From Candidatus Syntrophopropionicum ammoniitolerans (GTDB lineage: Bacteria > Bacillota > Desulfotomaculia > Desulfotomaculales > Pelotomaculaceae), in contig JABMJD010000016.1 of the NCBI GenBank assembly GCA_013201395.1, positions 1 to 43,603 on the forward strand: a stretch of 43,603 bases of DNA. Direction: 5' to 3'. A program made the position numbers and the translations under genes. This document shows, one piece after another, positions 8,368 through 16,939 of this stretch. Below the pieces are notes generated by a model that saw only the letters and a program-made list of their open reading frames with translations, was not told the DNA's origin and ran no database searches. Every line of letters starts with the position of its first letter. Positions within the stretch are counted from its first letter, which is position 1.

Positions 8368-9477
8368 TTAAACCTCCAGGAAATATGTATCCGGCTTCTC
8401 GGGATCGAAGCATTCATTAGCCCACATAATAGTTACCATGTCCGATTTACCTAAGTTCTCTATATTGTGTGTATAGCCGGTAGGTATATCTACTACCTCT
8501 AATTTCTCCCCGCTGACATGATATTCGATGACCTTATCTGAACCAACTTTGCGGAAGCGAATAACTCCTCGCCCACTTACCACAAGGAACTTTTCATTTT
8601 TAGTATGGTGCCAATGGTTGCCCTTGGTGATGCCAGGTTTGGAGATATTAACCGAAACCTGTCCCCGCTCAGGAGTGCGTATCATTTCCGTAAAGCTGCC
8701 TCTGTTATCTACGTTCATCTTCAGCGGATAGCTGAACTGGTCTTCCGGTAAGTAACTAAGGTAGGTGGCATATAACTTCTTAGTAAAAGCATCTGCCATA
8801 TTGGGAATGGAAAGTTCACTGCGGCTATTCTTAAAGGAATATATTAACTCTACAATTTCCCCTAGCTTGATGGTGTGTACTATCGGGACAATGCAGAAAT
8901 CTCCTTTACGCGTTTCATTACAATTTAAAGCCCTAATCAACTCTTCCACCACATCATCTATATAAACAAGGTTCATCACCACATTAGGGTCATTAACCTT
9001 AATGGGTAAATCATGAGCAATATTATGACAGAATGTTGCTACTGCACTGTTATAGTTGGGACGACACCATTTTCCGAAAACATTAGGTAAGCGATAGACT
9101 AAAACCTTGGCTCCGGTCTCTTTTCCGTATGAAAACAGCAGGTCTTCGCCAGCCTTCTTACTCTGACCATAAGGGTTGTCAAGAACTGCCTGGATTGATG
9201 ACGTTATTAAGATGGGACAGGTATTATGGTTATTCTTCAGTGAATTCAACAGCACCGATGTAAAGCCGAAATTGCCCTCCATAAATTCTTCAACATTCTG
9301 AGGGCGATTTACGCCAGCCAGATGAAACACAAATTCACAATCTTTAGTATATGTATCTAAAAGTGCCGGATCAGTGTCAATATCGAACTGATAGATTTCC
9401 AGATTATCTAATCTTTCCAGTGTTCCAATTAGATTTTTACCGACAAATCCTTTCGCCCCTGTAACCAGTATTTTCAT
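8368..9477 (-). CDS. capF: CapF bifunctional reductase/epimerase for UDP-L-FucNAc
   Basis: A 369-residue protein. The N-terminal SDR domain (TGAKGFVGKNL at 6-16, YGQSK active-site pair) is followed by a C-terminal cupin domain from about residue 245, with ITKGNHWHHTKNEKFLVVSG and DIPTGYTHNIENLG, whose His/Glu residues bind the metal. This two-domain layout is diagnostic for CapF/FnlB. The enzyme epimerises and reduces the CapE product, a 4-keto-6-deoxy UDP-sugar, to UDP-N-acetyl-L-pneumosamine or its isomer. It lies between capE and capG in the canonical order. Confidence 0.9.
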   Translation of the reverse strand: MKILVTGAKGFVGKNLIGTLERLDNLEIYQFDIDTDPALLDTYTKDCEFVFHLAGVNRPQNVEEFMEGNFGFTSVLLNSLKNNHNTCPILITSSIQAVLDNPYGQSKKAGEDLLFSYGKETGAKVLVYRLPNVFGKWCRPNYNSAVATFCHNIAHDLPIKVNDPNVVMNLVYIDDVVEELIRALNCNETRKGDFCIVPIVHTIKLGEIVELIYSFKNSRSELSIPNMADAFTKKLYATYLSYLPEDQFSYPLKMNVDNRGSFTEMIRTPERGQVSVNISKPGITKGNHWHHTKNEKFLVVSGRGVIRFRKVGSDKVIEYHVSGEKLEVVDIPTGYTHNIENLGKSDMVTIMWANECFDPEKPDTYFLEV

Positions 9478-9573
9478 AGTTTTATAACCATTCCTCTCTT
9501 AAGGCATGAATAGATTCCATTATGCCTCCCGGTTCTCCTACTGTTTTTCCTAAATAGTTCTAATTTTTTAGTT

Positions 9574-10602
9574 TTATTTGCCTGTTTTCTTCCAGTTGCT
9601 CAACTCGTTATTTATGTAATCAAGATTAAGCAACTTATCCTTTATCTCTTCAACATTTAAGCGGTAGGTATTGTGTGAATTATATTCTTCTGAAGTGGAA
9701 AGACAAACATCACCCTCCACAAAATACTTATCATAATTAAGATCCCGTTTATCAGCAGGGACACGGAAAAATCCTCCCATATCTTCGGCTTTTATGTACT
9801 CTTCTTTGGTAAGTAAGGTTTCATATAGCTTTTCACCGTGTCGAGTTCCAATAATTCTTATTTCATTATCTGCGTCAAACAACTCTAAAAGAGCCTGAGC
9901 TAAATCTCCTATCGTACTGGCCGGAGATTTCTGCACCATGATGTCACCCGCCTGAGCATTCGCAAAAGCGAAGACCACTAATTCCACCGCTTCCTCCAGA
10001 CTCATCAAAAACCTGGTCATGTCAGGATCGGTAATAGTTAATGCTTGTCCGCTTTTAATCTGTTCTACAAAAAGGGGTATGACAGAACCCCGGGAAGCCA
10101 TCACATTCCCGTAACGGGTGCCGCAAATAGTAGTCCTATCCGGTGACACAGTTTTAGATTTTGCTACCAGAACCTTCTCCATCATAGCTTTGGAAATGCC
10201 CATAGCATTAATCGGATAAGCTGCTTTATCAGTTGATAGGCAAATTACCTTTTTGACCCCTTTGTTTATAGCAGCAGTCAGAACATTATCCGTCCCAAGC
10301 ACATTAGTTTTAACCGCTTCCAAAGGAAAGAACTCGCAGGAAGGGACTTGCTTCAAGGCCGCAGCATGAAATATGTAATCCACCCCATGCATAGCATTCT
10401 TCACACTTTGTATGTCACGGACATCCCCAATGTAGAACTTAATCTTATCGTCTTTGTATTGTTTACGCATATCGTCCTGTTTCTTCTCGTCTCGGGAGAA
10501 TATGCGGATTTCGCCGATATCTGTTGCAAGAAATCGGTCCAGGACAGCATGGCCAAAACTACCAGTGCCGCCGGTAATTAGTAGTGTTTTATTTTTAAAC
10601 AT
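9574..10602 (-). CDS. capE: CapE UDP-GlcNAc 4,6-dehydratase/5-epimerase
   Basis: A 342-residue short-chain dehydrogenase of the FlaA1/CapE group. It has GGTGSFG (11-17), STDK (123-126) and a Met134-x3-Lys138 pair replacing the usual Tyr-x3-Lys, which is a hallmark of this group. HAAALKQVPSCEFFP is also family-typical. It catalyses the first step from UDP-GlcNAc toward UDP-L-FucNAc. The ATG at 10602, preceded by GGAAAGGAA, fits family length; an upstream frame would overlap rmlB. A 96-base untranslated gap separates it from capF. Confidence 0.9.
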   Translation of the reverse strand: MFKNKTLLITGGTGSFGHAVLDRFLATDIGEIRIFSRDEKKQDDMRKQYKDDKIKFYIGDVRDIQSVKNAMHGVDYIFHAAALKQVPSCEFFPLEAVKTNVLGTDNVLTAAINKGVKKVICLSTDKAAYPINAMGISKAMMEKVLVAKSKTVSPDRTTICGTRYGNVMASRGSVIPLFVEQIKSGQALTITDPDMTRFLMSLEEAVELVVFAFANAQAGDIMVQKSPASTIGDLAQALLELFDADNEIRIIGTRHGEKLYETLLTKEEYIKAEDMGGFFRVPADKRDLNYDKYFVEGDVCLSTSEEYNSHNTYRLNVEEIKDKLLNLDYINNELSNWKKTGK

Positions 10603-10639
10603 TATAGTGTTTCCTTTCCAACTTATATGTTCATAAAAA

Positions 10640-11722
10640 TCATTTCTCTTTTGTCGCGGCAACCTGATCAATACCCGAATACATCTTATCATAGTAATTT
10701 GTATATTCGCCGGATACGATATTCTCTATCCACTCCGTATTATTTAAATACCATTCAATAGTTTCTTTCATTCCCTGTTCAAAAGTATAAGTAGGTTCCC
10801 AGCCTAAAAGAGTTGTAATCTTTTTATTATCAATGGCATATCTTCTGTCATGCCCAGGTCTGTCTTTTACGTATTTAATCAACTTTTCCGACTTACCTAG
10901 TGTTTTTATAATGAGCTTAACGATTTCAATATTCGCTTTCTCATTATTTCCGCCGATATTATAAACCTCTCCATCTAATCCCTTGTGTAATACCGTATCA
11001 ATTGCAGAACAATGATCCGCTACATGCAGCCAATCTCTGATCTGCATGCCATCTCCATAGACAGGTAGATTTTTATCATTTAAACAGTTATTAATCATCA
11101 AGGGAATTAGCTTCTCCGGGAACTGGTAGGGTCCATAGTTGTTACTACAGCGGGTAATATTCACCGGCATGCCGAAGGTTTCATGGTAAGATCTTACGAT
11201 TAGATCAGCGCTGGCTTTAGAGGCGGAATAGGGGCTATTAGGCATCAAGGGCATAGTCTCCACAAACATTCCTGTTTCACCCAGTGCCCCGTACACTTCA
11301 TCAGTTGACACCTGCAGGAACTTAACCCCAGTCTTATATTCCTTACAATACTTATCATCCGGATTAACCTTCCAATATTTCTTAGCTACATCAAGTAGAA
11401 CCTGGGTCCCGATAATGTTTGTTGTTAAGAAAACCTCCGGTTCAACGATACTCCGATCTACATGCGACTCCGCAGCAAAGTTGACGACCGTATCGATACC
11501 ATAAGAAGCAAATATCTCATCAATTTTATCTCTGTTCCTTATATCCGCTCTGATAAAGACATATTTGAAATTGTCCACTATATCCTTTAAATTTTCCAAG
11601 TTCCCAGCATATGTAAGTGCATCCACATTTATAATTCTATATTCAGAATACTTGTCCAACATATATTTCACAAAATTACTGCCAATGAACCCGGCTCCAC
11701 CGGTAACAAGAACATTTTTCAT
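10640..11722 (-). CDS. rfbB: dTDP-glucose 4,6-dehydratase RmlB
   Basis: A 360-residue SDR dehydratase. It begins NVLVTGGAGFIGSNFV and contains VSTDEVYG (the Thr-Asp-Glu catalytic triad), the YSASKA Tyr-Lys pair, and the C-terminal RPGHDRRYAID signature of RmlB. It converts dTDP-glucose to dTDP-4-keto-6-deoxyglucose. No RmlC or RmlD follows; the next sugar gene is a DegT aminotransferase, so the product is probably a 4-amino sugar rather than rhamnose. GGAGAGG precedes the ATG. Confidence 0.93.
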   Translation of the reverse strand: MKNVLVTGGAGFIGSNFVKYMLDKYSEYRIINVDALTYAGNLENLKDIVDNFKYVFIRADIRNRDKIDEIFASYGIDTVVNFAAESHVDRSIVEPEVFLTTNIIGTQVLLDVAKKYWKVNPDDKYCKEYKTGVKFLQVSTDEVYGALGETGMFVETMPLMPNSPYSASKASADLIVRSYHETFGMPVNITRCSNNYGPYQFPEKLIPLMINNCLNDKNLPVYGDGMQIRDWLHVADHCSAIDTVLHKGLDGEVYNIGGNNEKANIEIVKLIIKTLGKSEKLIKYVKDRPGHDRRYAIDNKKITTLLGWEPTYTFEQGMKETIEWYLNNTEWIENIVSGEYTNYYDKMYSGIDQVAATKEK

Positions 11723-11754
11723 TTTATCAAGATCCTCTCCAGTTCCTATGCAAA

Positions 11755-12624
11755 CTACTGTTCATTTGCCAAAGACAAAATATACTGCCCGTAATCAGTC
11801 ATTTTCAAACTCTCGCCTAGTGCTTTGAATTGTTCGGTAGTAATAAATCCTCTGCGCCAGGCAATCTCTTCTAAACAAGCTATGTAAAAACCTTGCCTTG
11901 ACTGGACCGCTTCCACATATTCCGCCGCCTTAAGCATTCCCTCAGGAGTTCCAGTGTCAAGCCAGGCCATGCCTCGTCCCAGCAAGATTACATTTAGTTC
12001 ATCTTGTTCCAAATAGGCATTATTGACCGCTGTAATCTCTATCTCACCGCGTGCAGACGGTTTGACGTTCTTTGCAATATCCACCACTTGATTATCATAA
12101 AAATAGAGTCCTGGTACAGCATAATTTGATTTCGGGTGCTGCGGCTTTTCTTCAATGGATATGACTTTATGGTTCTGGTCGAATTCCACCACACCAAAAG
12201 ACCGGGCATCCTTTACCGGATATCCAAAAATTGCCGCACCTTTCTCTAAGGCTTTGGCACGATTCAATACCCTGGTAAGATCCTGCCCATAGAAGACATT
12301 GTCCCCCAATATTAAACTTACACTATCATCGCCGATAAACTCTTCACCCAGGATAAATGCATCTGCAAGCCCCCGAGGTGTTTCTTGTACCTTATATGTA
12401 AATTCCAGTCCAAGTCTGGAACCATCTCCTAACAATCGCTCATAAACCGGAGTATCTTCTGGTGTTGATATAATAAGTATCTCTTTGATTCCTGCCAATA
12501 TGAGAACCGATAGTGGATAATAAATAAGCGGCTTATCGTATATCGGTAAGAGTTGTTTTGATACGGCATATGTCATTGGATATAGACGGGTACCCTTCCC
12601 CCCTGCTAAAATAATACCTTTCAT
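11755..12624 (-). CDS. rfbA: Glucose-1-phosphate thymidylyltransferase RmlA
   Basis: A 289-residue nucleotidyltransferase with the signature [20 protein letters not shown] near the N-terminus, LGDNVFYG, and the C-terminal LAWLDTG-like segment. It makes dTDP-glucose from glucose-1-phosphate and dTTP, feeding RmlB downstream. GGGAGGAAC lies just before the ATG. Length is standard for the long RmlA type with the allosteric site. Confidence 0.94.
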   Translation of the reverse strand: MKGIILAGGKGTRLYPMTYAVSKQLLPIYDKPLIYYPLSVLILAGIKEILIISTPEDTPVYERLLGDGSRLGLEFTYKVQETPRGLADAFILGEEFIGDDSVSLILGDNVFYGQDLTRVLNRAKALEKGAAIFGYPVKDARSFGVVEFDQNHKVISIEEKPQHPKSNYAVPGLYFYDNQVVDIAKNVKPSARGEIEITAVNNAYLEQDELNVILLGRGMAWLDTGTPEGMLKAAEYVEAVQSRQGFYIACLEEIAWRRGFITTEQFKALGESLKMTDYGQYILSLANEQ

Positions 12625-12661
12625 CTTGTTCCTCCCTTAATTCACTTCCTGATTCTCCAGC

Positions 12662-13756
12662 TTAACTCAAAATAATATCGCAAATCTTGTTAACATCATC
12701 TATAGCCAAATCAGCGTAAAGCGGCAATGTAAGAACCCTGTCCGCTACGTATTTTGCAACCGGTGTTTTTTCCACATCAAATCTGCCCTTGTAACACTCA
12801 AAACTATTTGTAAGCGGGTAAAAGTATTTTCTGGCAAAGATATTCTCTGCTTTTAGTTTCTCAAACACCTCATCCCGGTTCATCTTATATCCATCAAAGA
12901 CTACGGGGAAGTAAGCATAGTTGCTTTTCACCCCTGTCTGGGGCTTACATAATCTAATTCCGCTAACACCATTTAATCGTTCAATATAGCTTTCAACCAC
13001 GATTTTTCGCTTAGCAATCTCACCTTCAACATGACGCAGATTACAAATACCCATCGCCGCCTGAAATTCATTCATTTTGGCGTTGCCACCTACATACTCA
13101 ACCGACTCTGACCCGGTTATTCCAAAGTTCTTAAGGTCATCGAGCTTTTTGGATAGACTCGCATCCTTATATGTAACCGCTCCACCCTCGATAGTATGAA
13201 ATACTTTTGTAGCATGAAAACTAAACATGGAAGCATCACCAAAATTGGCCACACCTATACCGTCAACCGTAACTCCAAAAGCATGAGCAGCATCATAAAT
13301 AACCTTGAGATTATACTTCTTAGAAATTTGCTCAATTTCCTGAACATTACATATGTTTCCATAAACATGGACGGGAATAATAGCAGAGGTCTTATCGGTA
13401 ATCATACTCTCCAGCTTGTCCGTATCTATAGTGTAATCTTCGGGATTAACATCACAAAATACTGGTTTCAAACCATTCCTAACGATTGCATGAGTTGTTG
13501 AGGCAAACGTAAACGGCGTTGTTATTACTTCTCCAGAAAGATTAAATGCTGCAATCGAACATTCAAGAGCTAGATGACCATTTGTAAAGAGTGTAATATT
13601 AGGAGTAACTAAATATTGAGCCAACCCTACTTCTAATTGCTTATGTTTTACACCCATATTAGTTAGCCAGTGACTATCCCATAGGTCTTTAATTTCCTCT
13701 ATGTATTCTTCGAAATCTGGCATTGAGGACCGGGTTACCTGAATTATTTTATTCAA
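12662..13756 (-). CDS. DegT/DnrJ/EryC1/StrS sugar aminotransferase
   Basis: A 364-residue PLP-dependent aminotransferase of fold type I. Asp155 (YDAAHAFG) and Lys184 (FSFHATKVF) are the cofactor residues, and the N-terminal VTRSSMPDFEEYIEEIKDLWDS...WLTNMG is typical of dTDP-4-keto-6-deoxyhexose C4 aminotransferases such as VioA. After RmlA and RmlB it would give dTDP-4-amino-4,6-dideoxy-glucose or -galactose; the stereochemistry cannot be read here. There is no ATG. The best start is TTG at 13756, placed seven bases after a run of nine G that serves as the ribosome binding site. Confidence 0.87.
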   Translation of the reverse strand: MNKIIQVTRSSMPDFEEYIEEIKDLWDSHWLTNMGVKHKQLEVGLAQYLVTPNITLFTNGHLALECSIAAFNLSGEVITTPFTFASTTHAIVRNGLKPVFCDVNPEDYTIDTDKLESMITDKTSAIIPVHVYGNICNVQEIEQISKKYNLKVIYDAAHAFGVTVDGIGVANFGDASMFSFHATKVFHTIEGGAVTYKDASLSKKLDDLKNFGITGSESVEYVGGNAKMNEFQAAMGICNLRHVEGEIAKRKIVVESYIERLNGVSGIRLCKPQTGVKSNYAYFPVVFDGYKMNRDEVFEKLKAENIFARKYFYPLTNSFECYKGRFDVEKTPVAKYVADRVLTLPLYADLAIDDVNKICDIILS

Positions 13757-13779
13757 TTTCAATCCCCCCCCCAATATAT

Positions 13780-14793
13780 CTATTTAGTGATGTTTACTAT
13801 TTCAATATCTTTATGTGCCAATATACCTGTCCGCTCTGTAAGCAAGGAAACATCAACTTCCTCACTCCTCAACCATTTTACAATCGCTAAAGGTAAATTT
13901 ACTCCTGCAATATGGCTAAATGGATAGCCTCCACCAAACCGAGCATTCAACTCCAAAACAAAAGGCTTATCATTGTCTACAAACACATCCATATCCAAAT
14001 TTGCTACATGATGAAGCTTTTTGCTGATAGCCTTACCTAATGCCTTTAGCCCTGGACTATATATAGTTTCGGCACAGTCAGTTTCACCAGAGCGCATAGC
14101 ATACTTCTTTTTCACAATTGTATTTTGGTATTCACCCTCAAGATTGTTTATTACATCCAACCCATATTCCTGCCCTCTTAACTTTTCTTGTATGATTACA
14201 CATTCTTTAAAGTTCACTTGAGATTCATACTTGAGATAACTGCTTATAATGTTTGAAACAACCTTTTTATAAAGCACTTCAAGCTCATACTCATTCTCAA
14301 CTTCAAATACAGCTATAGAGCCCATGCCCCAACGGGGCTTTAGTATCACAGGAAATTGGATTTGCCCTGTCTTTATAGCATTAAGCGCTGATTCAAGCGA
14401 GACATATGTTTTTGGTGCATTAAAGCCATTATTGATAAGAAAGTTATATGTTTCCCATTTGTCATTGCATACATTAATAACAGCTTCATCTGAAACAATC
14501 ACCCGAACGCCAATACCCTCAAAAGACTGTCTGTTAGCGGATAGTATAGGTAGATCTATATCAAAAAGCGATATAATCGCAGATATCTTATTATGAATGC
14601 AATAATCAAGTAAAAAATGGATATATTCGTTTTCATAAATCAGTGGAGTAACTATACTTTTATCTGCATGCATAAAAGCAGGCGTAATTGCATTACTGTT
14701 GGAAACATGCACTTGCCCATTTCTCCCAACCGCTTCTTTAAAATATTTGACTAGGTAACTGCGTCTTCCTACAGATGTTAGAAGTATATTCAT
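13780..14793 (-). CDS. ATP-grasp domain ligase (PylC/carbamoyl-phosphate-synthase-like)
   Basis: A 337-residue ATP-grasp protein. It has an N-terminal pre-ATP-grasp Rossmann-like domain (MNILLTSVGRRSYLVKYF), a central ATP-binding part with VILKPRWGMGS, and the Mg-binding VLELNARFGGGYPFSH near the C-terminus. Such enzymes join a carboxylate to an amine through an acyl phosphate. In a cluster making a 4-amino sugar, coupling an amino acid or similar acid to the sugar amine is a reasonable inference. The ATG at 14793 follows GGAGTTTTAGGAAA. It lies directly downstream of a GNAT and an ACC-deaminase-like gene. Confidence 0.82.
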   Translation of the reverse strand: MNILLTSVGRRSYLVKYFKEAVGRNGQVHVSNSNAITPAFMHADKSIVTPLIYENEYIHFLLDYCIHNKISAIISLFDIDLPILSANRQSFEGIGVRVIVSDEAVINVCNDKWETYNFLINNGFNAPKTYVSLESALNAIKTGQIQFPVILKPRWGMGSIAVFEVENEYELEVLYKKVVSNIISSYLKYESQVNFKECVIIQEKLRGQEYGLDVINNLEGEYQNTIVKKKYAMRSGETDCAETIYSPGLKALGKAISKKLHHVANLDMDVFVDNDKPFVLELNARFGGGYPFSHIAGVNLPLAIVKWLRSEEVDVSLLTERTGILAHKDIEIVNITK

Positions 14794-14809
14794 TTTCCTA
14801 AAACTCCTA

Positions 14810-15263
14810 TTACAAGTAATATATATACTTGACTCGTTTATCTTTTTCATCAATTAATGTAAATCCTTTTTTTTGTAAAGACTTCTTGCCGCTATGTTGT
14901 CAGAGTCCGTCACGAGTTCAACTGAAATCATTCCTTTCTCCTTAAGAATCATTAGCATTTCTTCAATAATTCTACTTGCAATCCCCATGTTTTTATAGAA
15001 TGGATTAATAGCTATAAATGTACGGTGAGATTTCATGTTTTCTAAGTCATTTGCATAAAACGAAGATAACCCTACTATTTCATCATCTACTACTGCTTGT
15101 AATATAATTGCCTTGTTAAGAATTTTTTTGTGAATACACTGATATCTGTCCTTTCGCTTACAGGTATAGGAAAAGACTTATCAACACTTCTTATAAAATC
15201 TAACACTCTTTCGTAATTTTCAATATCACCACATAGAACTGAAACTTTCACATTCTTATTCAT
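14810..15263 (-). pseudogene. GNAT N-acetyltransferase broken by two A-tract frameshifts
   Basis: Three frames join into one GNAT protein of about 150 residues. The first part (MNKNVKVSVLCGDIENYERV ... DISVFTKK) shifts at a run of seven A near 15122-15128. The middle (ILNKAIILQAVVDDEIVGLS ... INPFYKNMGIASRIIEEML) holds the acetyl-CoA loop. A run of eight A near 14867-14874 then shifts again to the classical tail GFTLIDEKDKRVKYIYYL, ending at the TAA at 14810. Each site lacks one A. The ATG at 15263 has AGGGGTGAG upstream. Real decay, homopolymer sequencing error, and transcriptional slippage restoring the frame are all possible. Confidence 0.75.
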
Positions 15264-15275
15264 CGATCTCACCCC

Positions 15276-16229
15276 TTACAATTTGGTTAGAGCTGCAAGT
15301 TTATCGAAAAACAATGGCAGCCCTCCTGTATGAATAAACAATATATTTTTGCCTTCTATCGAATGTTCTTTCAAGTACTCCGTTGTTCCCCAAAAGGCTT
15401 TACCTGTATATGTTGTATCAAGGGGAATACCGTCCTCATTTAGCATACGTTTTATCGTATCCTCAATCTGGTCGTTGTACTTTCCATAACCACCAGCTAA
15501 ATATTTATCCTCAAAATGTATAGTCTTCGTGGTATCTTCTTGTCGTTCCATATATGCCAAAATATTATCGGCAATCACATCACACCCGCGCTCAGTATCT
15601 CGTGCAACCGATATGCCTATTATCTGTCTGTTATCTCCATGTAATAAACTTCCGCATATCAGCCCTGCCTGTGTTATACCTGTCCCGGAAGCATGAAAGA
15701 TATAATCAAAAATAATACCGTTTTCCGCCTCATATTGTAGAATCTCCTCATAGGCTTCAACATAGGCCTGTACCGCAACTCTTTCATTACCTTTTCCGTA
15801 GATATCACCGTATATATAATAAGGATTTAATCCTTGCCCTCTATATTCATCCATTGTACTTGCAACTGTCGCTGCTACATCAGCTTTATTGCACGGTATG
15901 ATATTCGCATCCATTGCCTTGACAATCATACTATTGCTAGTCTCAACCCTAGAACCGGACTCATCTGCCGGCGAAATCACTATGCATGGTATACCTTTTG
16001 CCTTGCTCATGTTAGCAATAACACGGCAAAGATTGGACCGACTGTTGCCATAGGCAATCATGCAGTCGCATCCTTTTTTATTCATATCTTCGAAATACTT
16101 TTGTGCAATCCTCACCTTGTTTCCGCCAAAAGAAAAGGGGAGAAGTTCATCGTGTTTCATAAAGAATTTATTATTTCCATCTTTATAGTTCATTAGGTTA
16201 ATTGGAGTATTACATTGGTATTTTTCCAC
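15276..16229 (-). CDS. ACC deaminase/D-cysteine desulfhydrase-like PLP enzyme
   Basis: A 317-residue fold-type II PLP enzyme. FMKHDELLPFSFGGNKVRIAQKYFED carries the PLP lysine in GGNK, YGNSRSNLCRVIANM binds substrate, and the end IHTGGLPLFF is the family's HTGG-x-x-G/A signature. Family members deaminate or desulfurate small amino acids (ACC, D-cysteine, beta-chloroalanine). The substrate is unknown here; with the neighbouring ligase and GNAT it may prepare or release an amino acid for sugar decoration. GTG start with weak Shine-Dalgarno. Only 12 bases separate it from the next gene. Confidence 0.85.
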   Translation of the reverse strand: MEKYQCNTPINLMNYKDGNNKFFMKHDELLPFSFGGNKVRIAQKYFEDMNKKGCDCMIAYGNSRSNLCRVIANMSKAKGIPCIVISPADESGSRVETSNSMIVKAMDANIIPCNKADVAATVASTMDEYRGQGLNPYYIYGDIYGKGNERVAVQAYVEAYEEILQYEAENGIIFDYIFHASGTGITQAGLICGSLLHGDNRQIIGISVARDTERGCDVIADNILAYMERQEDTTKTIHFEDKYLAGGYGKYNDQIEDTIKRMLNEDGIPLDTTYTGKAFWGTTEYLKEHSIEGKNILFIHTGGLPLFFDKLAALTKL

Positions 16230-16371
16230 TCAACTCACTTCTTTTCAATTAAATTAGTGCATAAGAATTAATAATAATACAGATATTTACATTAATTTTT
16301 ACCCATCAAAAGAAGTTTTACCGAAACCTAATCTGTCGTCCCCTATTATAAAATTAAATAGAACTTAAATT

Positions 16372-16905
16372 TTAACTACGATTGCTTAAATAATCGCTTT
16401 TAAATAAACTCATTAATAACCTATCCCTATATTCTCCATGGGAAAAAACATCCTGTTTAAGATTTCCTTCAATTTTAAATCCAAAAGCTTTATTTAAATT
16501 GATCACTTTTTCATTCTTAGTCCATACGTAAGAATATACCTTATTTAGTGCCAATTCTAAAAAAACATATTCCAACAATATTTTTCTAATCTCTTTTGCA
16601 TAACCTTTACCCCAATAATCTTTCTCCCCTATACCCATGTAAGATTCTGCTTTGGAATTCCTTATATCAATATTTAATAAACCAGCATATCCTATTTGCT
16701 TATCATTTTCTTTTAAGCATACAATAAAGTCTTTTCTACTAGTATCTGAGGCTACCCTATTTAGCCACTGCTTAGTAGCTATTTCAGAAATAGGATATAT
16801 AAAGTTCAAGGTTTTTCTTACTTCCGGGTCATTAATCCACTTGACTTTACACATTACGTCTTTTTCTTCCATAAGCCTTAAATATACATGTACTCCTGTA
16901 AGCAT
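16372..16905 (-). CDS. GNAT acetyltransferase (RimJ/RimL-type)
   Basis: A 177-residue GNAT fold protein. It opens VYLRLMEEKDVMCKVKWIND, contains IGYAGLLNIDIRNSKAESYMGI and the acetyl-CoA loop DYWGKGYAKEIRK, and ends NKVYSYVWTKNEKVINLNKAFGFKIEG, a typical RimL/PseH-type pattern. It probably acetylates an amino sugar precursor in this operon. The ATG at 16905 with GGGAGG eight bases upstream is preferred; longer frames would run into the flippase gene. Confidence 0.83.
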   Translation of the reverse strand: MLTGVHVYLRLMEEKDVMCKVKWINDPEVRKTLNFIYPISEIATKQWLNRVASDTSRKDFIVCLKENDKQIGYAGLLNIDIRNSKAESYMGIGEKDYWGKGYAKEIRKILLEYVFLELALNKVYSYVWTKNEKVINLNKAFGFKIEGNLKQDVFSHGEYRDRLLMSLFKSDYLSNRS

Positions 16906-16939
16906 TCTGCATGCCTCCCTTGTATTAATAGTAATAATT

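Noticed and set aside
8366-8413. Longer start of the 2-epimerase gene
   Set aside because: It would overlap capF by 46 bases and lacks a ribosome binding site; the ATG at 8365 has an ideal one.
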